Source of the DNA: Albidovulum sp.
Lineage (GTDB): Bacteria; Pseudomonadota; Alphaproteobacteria; Rhodobacterales; Rhodobacteraceae
DNA length: 64,000 nucleotides
Assembly: GCA_030837785.1 (NCBI GenBank)
Contig: JAUQYA010000120.1
Coordinates: 72,080-136,079 of the forward strand
Reading direction: 5' to 3'
Every line of letters begins with the position of its first letter. Position 1 is the stretch's first letter. The notes under the pieces are model-generated. The model was not told where the DNA came from, did not search any database, and saw nothing but the letters and a program-made list of their open reading frames with translations. The translations under genes were made by a program, and so were the position numbers. Positions 59,262-64,000 of the stretch are shown piece by piece.

Positions 59262-59290
59262 CCCGATTTCGTCGTTTCGCCGAAATCGGG
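59262..59290. repeat. 10-bp inverted repeat at the island border
   Basis: CCCGATTTCG (59262-59271), nine bases, CGAAATCGGG (59281-59290). It lies 35 bases past the stop of the Abi-like gene (minus strand) and could act as a transcription stop without a T-run, or be part of the repeat cluster. Confidence 0.65.
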
Positions 59291-59324
59291 GGGAGGGAGA
59301 TTGTTTGGCACCCGCCCTTGCTTG

Positions 59325-60380
59325 CTAGTTCCACATGCCTTGCCGACTCCAGTCGTGAGGGAAACCTGCCGTTTCTATGCCAATGATACTGTTCGTCGGT
59401 GCGCGCCCTACCAGTTCCTTGATCCGGTGATGCCACTTGGTTGCCGGATGAAGGGCCGTCATCATGATGCGCATGATCACAAGAGCTGCGTACACTCTGG
59501 TCTGACTGAGGGTCTGTCCTTGGATGTGATCGAGTAGTGGTACGTCGCCAATGTTGGGGAACTTAGGTTGCACTTTCAATCCGCGGTTCCAAAGCCGGGA
59601 ATGGTGCGCACAGATATTGCGGACATCATTCAACGAGCGCACCCATGTGACCAGCTCTCGACCGGTCAAATTGCCATAGAGCACGGCAATGGCATCTTTG
59701 TCAGCATGTCGCATCCCGTCCACAAAGTGCGACAACATACCCCAATCCCAGACCTCTGTGGCAACCCAGATTGGCGGATGATGCCCTTGATACTTACGCC
59801 GAAAATGCTCTGCGAAGTCTTCCTTTGACTTCGAAAACTTTCCGTCTTGCGCATCAAGCCAGTCCTGATGACGCGTCTTGTTCCCGTTCCTTGGACTCGG
59901 TTTTGTAACGAAGTCCCCATGAAGCTCGTTGGCGTTTCGATGCGCGTGGATGTCGCGCGCGCCGAGAAGATTGGCGATTTGCGCACGGAGCCCGATCTCA
60001 ATGCGTTCGAGCGCATCAATGACAAGGAGACGCAACTCCTTGTCGAAAACATAGAAGGAGAAAACCTCGTCGAAGTCTGTTCCGGCAACAAACTCGTCGT
60101 AGATATGACGGGGCGGCTTGTGTTGGCCAAGATTGGGCAGTGCTACGGACCGACGGAACGGATACCAGTAGGCGCTGAGACGATAGTAGCCTACTCGAGA
60201 GAGACAGCGTTTTGACTTTTCAACATCAGCAAAGGTCATCCCGCGGGCGCGAAGGATGGCGATATGTTCATCTGGCGTTTTGTAGGGTTTTAGTATGTTA
60301 GCCACAAACTGCTTATACAAATGAAAACCGACCCTTACCACCCTTTCAGGTTGCAGAGGGGCCGGCCATGTCACGAGCAT
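59325..60380 (-). CDS. Abi_2-family (AbiD/AbiF-like) HEPN-type abortive infection protein
   Basis: About 351 aa from ATG 60380; the start is unsure (TTG 60407, or GTG 60305 where family similarity 'NILKPYKTPDEHIAILRARGM' begins) and no ribosome site decides. Family marks are 'YKTPDEHIAILRARGM', 'RVGYYRLSAYWYPFR', 'FDEVFSFYVFDKELRLLVIDALERIEIGLRAQ' (split around the middle) and the C-terminal 'DVRNICAHHSRLWNR', a HEPN RNase-type R-x4-H motif. Such proteins confer phage exclusion by RNA cleavage or growth arrest. Base composition is visibly lower in GC than the neighbours, a sign of transfer. Confidence 0.85.
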   Translation of the reverse strand: MLVTWPAPLQPERVVRVGFHLYKQFVANILKPYKTPDEHIAILRARGMTFADVEKSKRCLSRVGYYRLSAYWYPFRRSVALPNLGQHKPPRHIYDEFVAGTDFDEVFSFYVFDKELRLLVIDALERIEIGLRAQIANLLGARDIHAHRNANELHGDFVTKPSPRNGNKTRHQDWLDAQDGKFSKSKEDFAEHFRRKYQGHHPPIWVATEVWDWGMLSHFVDGMRHADKDAIAVLYGNLTGRELVTWVRSLNDVRNICAHHSRLWNRGLKVQPKFPNIGDVPLLDHIQGQTLSQTRVYAALVIMRIMMTALHPATKWHHRIKELVGRAPTNSIIGIETAGFPHDWSRQGMWN

Positions 60381-60438
60381 ACATACAGGCGAATCTTGAG
60401 AATTCAACTACGTTCGCAACGTTAGTCGTTTCGAATCG

Positions 60439-60485
60439 CAGATGACTGTAGCAACAACGCGTAGCGTTGTTGCTACAGTCATCTG
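60439..60485. repeat. Perfect 22-bp inverted repeat (3-base loop) between the two island genes
   Basis: Bases 60439-60460 and 60464-60485 are exact reverse complements around GTA, forming a 47-base hairpin with no mismatch. It lies 58 bases upstream of the Abi ATG and 57 bases upstream of the divergent gene's ATG. There is no flanking T-run, so a plain terminator is unlikely. It may be a shared operator, a structured RNA, or the remnant of a mobile hairpin element. Confidence 0.95.
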
Positions 60486-60542
60486 ATGAAAATGTCAAGT
60501 CCATAATTGCTTGCTGGCCAACGATTTCCTCTCTATAGTCAG

Positions 60543-60959
60543 ATGCGTCGTTGTTTCAGAAAAGAAAGTGCAACATTGGTCGAGCCTGAACGCACCTACT
60601 ACGAACAACGCTTGATGCGCGAGATCGAAGAAATCGACACCAGGATCAGGGAGTTGCGGCAAGAGCAAGATGCTCTCAAACGGCAACTCATGAAAGCCCG
60701 CTGGGAAAGCAGCGCGCTGAAGGAAGTTAGTCGTAAGAACAGCGCCAACAGGGTCATGGTCGAGCGACGTGTGCTGGACGAGTTGAAGGGCGCCCAGAAG
60801 CCGCTCACCACCTCAGCCCTGTACAAGGGTGCGCTCCAAGCAAACTTCGAGCTACGAGCGAACACCTTTCGCACCTATTTGCATCGCATGAAAGAGCGCG
60901 GCCTAATCGAATCTGTGAGACGTGGTTATTGGCGAATCGCAGCCGAGAGATCCAATTAG
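60543..60959 (+). CDS. Coiled-coil / winged-helix protein of the island, unknown
   Basis: About 138 aa from ATG 60543 (TTG 60507 and ATG 60615 are alternatives; none has a good ribosome site). Residues about 20-62 form a strongly charged coiled coil ('REIEEIDTRIRELRQEQDALKRQL'-type heptads, given here as the start of a longer run), and about 80-135 look like a winged helix ('KPLTTSALYKGAL', 'NTFRTYLHRMKERGLIE', 'RRGYWRIA'). This suggests a dimeric DNA-binding protein. It is divergent from the Abi-like gene across the long hairpin and shares its lower GC, so it may be its regulator or antitoxin partner. Function not established. Confidence 0.7.
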   Translation: MRRCFRKESATLVEPERTYYEQRLMREIEEIDTRIRELRQEQDALKRQLMKARWESSALKEVSRKNSANRVMVERRVLDELKGAQKPLTTSALYKGALQANFELRANTFRTYLHRMKERGLIESVRRGYWRIAAERSN

Positions 60960-60987
60960 AATCAACTGGTTAGGCCGCATATCCCCC

Positions 60988-63933
60988 TCACCCCTCCGGC
61001 ACCAATATCTCCCGCTTCCCCACATGGTTCGCCGGCGAGACCAGCCCTTCCTCCTCCATCTGCTCCACCAGCCGGGCGGCCTTGTTGTAGCCGATGCCGA
61101 GCTTGCGCTGGATGTAGCTGGTGCTGACCTTGCGGTCGCGGAGGACCACCTGCACGGCCTGATCGTAAAGCGCGTCCTCGTTGTCTCCGCCGCCGAGGCC
61201 GAGGACCGTGTCGATGTCGGCGCCGGTGTCTTCGTCGGGCCCCTCGACCACGCCGGACATGTATTCGGGCGGCCCGAAGGACTTGAGGTGGGTGACGATC
61301 TCCTCGACCTCCTCGTCGGAAACGAACGGCCCGTGGACGCGGGTGATGCGGCTGCCGCCGGCCATGTAGAGCATGTCGCCCTGGCCCAGAAGCTGCTCGG
61401 CCCCCATCTCGCCGAGGATGGTCCGCGAGTCGATCTTCGAGGTGACCTGGAAGGAAATCCGGGTCGGGAAGTTGGCCTTGATCGTGCCGGTGATGACGTC
61501 GACCGAGGGCCGCTGCGTCGCCATGATCAGGTGGATTCCGCTGGCGCGGGCCATCTGGGCGAGGCGCTGGATGCAGGCCTCGATCTCTTTCCCCGCGACC
61601 ATCATCAGGTCGGCCATCTCGTCGACGATGACGACGATGTAGGGGAGCGCGACGGGGGCGAATTCGTCGGTCTCGAACACCGGGTCGCCGGTTTCCTCGT
61701 CAAAGCCGGTCTGGACGGTGCGCTTGAACATCTCGCCCTTGGCGAGCGCCTCGCGGACGCGGCCGTTGTAGCCCTCGATGTTCCTGACGCCCATCTTCGA
61801 CATCTTGCGGTAGCGCTCCTCCATCTCGCCGACGGTCCATTTGAGGGCGACAACCGCCTTCTTGGGGTCGGTGACGACGGGGGAGAGGAGATGCGGGATG
61901 CCGTCGTAGACGGAAAGCTCCAGCATCTTGGGGTCGATCATGATCAGCCGGCATTCCTCGGGCGTGAGCTTGTAGAGCAGCGACAGGATCATGGTGTTGA
62001 TCGCGACCGACTTGCCCGAGCCGGTGGTGCCCGCGATGAGAAGGTGCGGCATCTTGGCGAGGTTGGCGATGACCGGGTCGCCGGCGATGTCCTTGCCGAG
62101 GGCCAAGGGCAGGCGGAGGTTGGAATCGCCGTATTCGCGGGCCGAGAGGATTTCGCGCAGCACCACCTTTTCGCGGAAGGCGTTCGGCAGTTCGATGCCG
62201 ATGACGGTGCGGCCGGGGACGGTGGAGACGCGGGCGGAGAGCGCCGACATCGAGCGCGCGATGTCGTCGGCCAGGCCGATCACGCGGGAGGCCTTGAGGC
62301 CGGGGGCGGGTTCCAGTTCGTACATGGTCACGACCGGGCCGGGGCGGACGGAGGTGATTTCGCCCTTCACGCCGTAATCGTCGAGGACGGATTCCAGCAT
62401 CCGGGCGTTTTCCTCCAGCGCCTCGTCGGAGAGCGGGCGGCGCTGGACCGAGGAGGGGCTGGCGAGGAGCGAGAGGGGGGGGATTTCATAGACGGGCGGG
62501 GCGTCGTCGAACCTGAGCCGCGGCTGGGCTTCGGCCAGCGCCTGTTTCGAGGGCAAGGGGGCCTTGCGGGGTGCGTTCTGGACGCGGGGGGCGGTGCCGG
62601 CGTGGCGGGCGGCGGAGAGCGCCTCGGCCGCGTCGTCGTCGAGGTCGGCGAAGGCGTTGAGGTCGATGTCGTCACCGGTGTCGGTATCAATGTCGGCGAA
62701 GGCCTCGGTGCCGGCGTCGGCGGCGAACAGGTTGGCGGCCGACACCGGCGGCGCGGCGGCGACAGATGCGGCGGAGACGGCGGCCATGCCGCTGGCCGCG
62801 GCCTGGATGGCGGCGGAGGGGCGCGTGGCGGCGGTGACGGGCGGTTCCATCCTGAGGTGCGGGTCGAGCCGGGCGTCGGCGGGGGCGGCAAGGCCGGTGC
62901 GGGTTTTCACCGCGTCGGCGATGCGGGCGCGGATGCGGTCCTCGGACGGGGCCTCGGCCTCGCGCGCCCAGCGCGACAGGCGCGGTTCGACCAGTTCGGG
63001 CTCGGGGTCGGCGAGATAGTCGGTCTCGACCGTGCGGCGGGCGAGGCCGGCGACGCGGGCGAGCAGCCCGCGGCGTTCGCGCACCGGTTCGGCGGGGAGC
63101 GGAAGGCCGCCGCCGGCCGGCTCGCCATAGCGGGCGTCGGCGCGCAGCACCTGCGCGGCGCGGCGGGGCGCGGCGGCGTCGGTGAACTGGATCTCCCCAA
63201 GCGCGGCGGCTGCGCCGGCGCGGGCGAGCGCGGCCTCGCGGCGGCGTTCGCCGAAGGCCCGGGCGCCGCGCAGCGAGGCGGCCGCCCCCTGGCCGAGCGC
63301 GCGCATCAGCCAGTCGTAGGCGACGATCGTGCCGACGAGGAGGAAACGGCCGGTGGCGCGAAGCTCGCCCGTGTCGAAGCCGAGGACGAAGGCCGCCATC
63401 GCCAGCGCGGCGGCGAAGACGAGAAGCGCGAGGATCTTGAGCCCGAGCGTGGCCGAGATCGGCGCCAGCCCGAGGATCGCGCCCAGCACGGTGTCACCAA
63501 AGAGGCCGCCAAGGCCGAAGCTGTGCGCCCAGTCGGGCCCGGCCACGTGGGTCGAGGCGTAGACCGACATCAGCGCCACCGCGATCGGCGCGAAGATCGC
63601 CCGGCCGAGGGCGCGTTCCTCGCCCCGGTGGGTGAGGAAGCGGGCGCCCCAGGCGGCGAAGATGACGGCGATCATCCAGGCGCCGTGGCCGGCGATGACG
63701 AACAAGGGCGAGGCCAGCGCCGCGCCGAACCGGCCGAGGAGGTTGCGGGCGGGTTCGTCGGTGGCCGCGAGCCAGGACGGATCGTCGGGCGAATAGCTCG
63801 CCAGCATCATCGCCGTCAGCACCGCGAGCGCCAGAAGCACCACGCCGAGAAGTTCTTTCCCGCGCCGTTCCAGCGCGGCCTGGATGTTCTGGTCCAGAAG
63901 CGGATCGCGCTGCCGTGCCTGGTAGGATGCCAT
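60988..63933 (-). CDS. ftsK: DNA translocase FtsK
   Basis: A 981-aa septal DNA pump. ATG 63933 has a ribosome site (gagggacgaggga). The N-terminal 210 residues hold about four membrane helices; a Pro/Ala/Asp-rich linker follows (about 230-470); the motor has Walker A '[12 protein letters not shown]', Walker B '[12 protein letters not shown]' and '[17 protein letters not shown]'; the C-terminal gamma winged helix ('[24 protein letters not shown]') recognises KOPS-like sites. It resolves and segregates chromosome termini at division. The 3' end is 28 bases from the island gene. Confidence 0.96.
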   Translation of the reverse strand: MASYQARQRDPLLDQNIQAALERRGKELLGVVLLALAVLTAMMLASYSPDDPSWLAATDEPARNLLGRFGAALASPLFVIAGHGAWMIAVIFAAWGARFLTHRGEERALGRAIFAPIAVALMSVYASTHVAGPDWAHSFGLGGLFGDTVLGAILGLAPISATLGLKILALLVFAAALAMAAFVLGFDTGELRATGRFLLVGTIVAYDWLMRALGQGAAASLRGARAFGERRREAALARAGAAAALGEIQFTDAAAPRRAAQVLRADARYGEPAGGGLPLPAEPVRERRGLLARVAGLARRTVETDYLADPEPELVEPRLSRWAREAEAPSEDRIRARIADAVKTRTGLAAPADARLDPHLRMEPPVTAATRPSAAIQAAASGMAAVSAASVAAAPPVSAANLFAADAGTEAFADIDTDTGDDIDLNAFADLDDDAAEALSAARHAGTAPRVQNAPRKAPLPSKQALAEAQPRLRFDDAPPVYEIPPLSLLASPSSVQRRPLSDEALEENARMLESVLDDYGVKGEITSVRPGPVVTMYELEPAPGLKASRVIGLADDIARSMSALSARVSTVPGRTVIGIELPNAFREKVVLREILSAREYGDSNLRLPLALGKDIAGDPVIANLAKMPHLLIAGTTGSGKSVAINTMILSLLYKLTPEECRLIMIDPKMLELSVYDGIPHLLSPVVTDPKKAVVALKWTVGEMEERYRKMSKMGVRNIEGYNGRVREALAKGEMFKRTVQTGFDEETGDPVFETDEFAPVALPYIVVIVDEMADLMMVAGKEIEACIQRLAQMARASGIHLIMATQRPSVDVITGTIKANFPTRISFQVTSKIDSRTILGEMGAEQLLGQGDMLYMAGGSRITRVHGPFVSDEEVEEIVTHLKSFGPPEYMSGVVEGPDEDTGADIDTVLGLGGGDNEDALYDQAVQVVLRDRKVSTSYIQRKLGIGYNKAARLVEQMEEEGLVSPANHVGKREILVPEG

Positions 63934-63944
63934 TCCCTCGTCCC

Positions 63945-64000
63945 TCAACCGAAAAGGCAGTCGCGGAGCAACTGGAGCCCGCGCCGCATGTCTTCCTTCG
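63945..64000 (-). CDS. C-terminal end of an upstream gene, probably an aminotransferase (5' part outside window)
   Basis: On the minus strand a frame open to the window edge ends with '[16 protein letters not shown]' and TGA at 63947-63945, twelve bases before the ftsK ATG. The ending looks like that of class I/II aminotransferases, which often precede ftsK in this bacterial group. Only 17 residues are visible, so identity is tentative. Confidence 0.45.
   Translation of the reverse strand, partial: KEDMRRGLQLLRDCLFG

Larger units (their letters stand above)
58766..59324. other. Gene-free region rich in palindromic repeats
   Basis: About 560 bases with no convincing gene; open frames here are Arg/Pro-rich repeat translations. 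It contains CCCCGGCGAAAGCCGGG-like and GCCCCGGCCTTCGCCGGGG-like hairpins (about 58874-58945), a 23-base palindrome at 59093-59115, a smaller GGTCCAGTGGACC copy of its core near 59200, and a 10-bp inverted repeat at 59262-59290. Such stretches in this bacterial group are usually dispersed intergenic repeats. It marks the left border of the low-GC island. Confidence 0.6.

Noticed and set aside
59318..60516. Short direct repeat 'TTGCTTGCT' (near 59317 and 60507) as target-site duplication of the island
   Set aside because: Nine bases, not at both ends of the island (the second copy is internal), and no transposase or integrase is present.

Overview
The window is GC-rich (visibly about 70 %) and densely packed, with ATGA/TGATG/GTGA gene overlaps. 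It carries divided cbb3-type respiration genes, DUF6522, LolA, HspQ and an AcrAB pump. Together these point to an alphaproteobacterium, most likely of the Rhodobacterales (Rhodobacteraceae/Paracoccaceae). That placement is inferred from gene content only. I see no rRNA, tRNA, CRISPR array or insertion sequence.

Region 1 (1-28265) is one large catabolic locus built around a bacterial microcompartment (BMC). The core operon (7655-18685) encodes a PLP class III enzyme, a CoA-acylating aldehyde dehydrogenase with a C-terminal encapsulation helix, two tandem-BMC shell proteins, a 160-aa protein with an N-terminal encapsulation-like helix and an EutQ-like C-terminal segment, a pentamer (vertex) protein and a hexamer protein. 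A polyamine-type ABC importer, an SDR dehydrogenase and an APH-fold small-molecule kinase follow. This enzyme set (kinase, class III PLP phospho-lyase/aminotransferase, acylating aldehyde dehydrogenase, SDR) matches the RMM / aminoacetone-aminopropanol type of BMC described in mycobacteria and rhodococci. The likely substrate is therefore an amino alcohol or related amine taken up by the Pot-like importer. A second set of similar enzymes (SDR, kinase, class III aminotransferase) plus RidA, a glutamine amidotransferase-like protein and an AMP-forming CoA ligase lies upstream (1-6661). Downstream of a FadR-type GntR regulator is a Liv-type ABC importer operon that also encodes an unrecognised Cys-rich protein, a glutamine-synthetase-like ligase (possible gamma-glutamylamide synthetase) and an SCP2-type thiolase (19976-28265). 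Four copies of a GGTCY-N7-AGACM-like motif join the GntR gene, the liv operon and the RidA/kinase divergent promoter into one probable regulon. A separate palindrome sits in front of the BMC operon next to a DeoR-type regulator.

Region 2 (28338-35481) holds a TSUP transporter, an Rnk-like protein, a group III truncated haemoglobin, and a divergent ccoNOQP cytochrome cbb3 oxidase operon with ccoS and several small unknown genes. Region 3 (35473-43420) is an amide-utilisation operon on the minus strand: AmiC-like sensor, AmiR-like ANTAR antiterminator, peptide/amide ABC transporter and an acetamidase/formamidase. A textbook intrinsic terminator lies in the leader just before amiC. Region 4 (43607-58765) is mostly ordinary chromosome: RND pump, YchF, TrpA, homocysteine methyltransferase, GFA protein, fRMsr, thiolase, STAS/anti-sigma kinase pair, gamma-glutamyltransferase, HspQ, lytic transglycosylase-like lipoprotein, LolA and an orphan BrnA-like protein.

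Region 5 (58766-60959) is an accessory patch: a 560-bp stretch of palindromic repeats, then a distinctly lower-GC island with an Abi_2/HEPN protein and a divergent coiled-coil/winged-helix protein. These two genes are separated by a perfect 22-bp inverted repeat. The window ends with ftsK and the tail of a probable aminotransferase gene.
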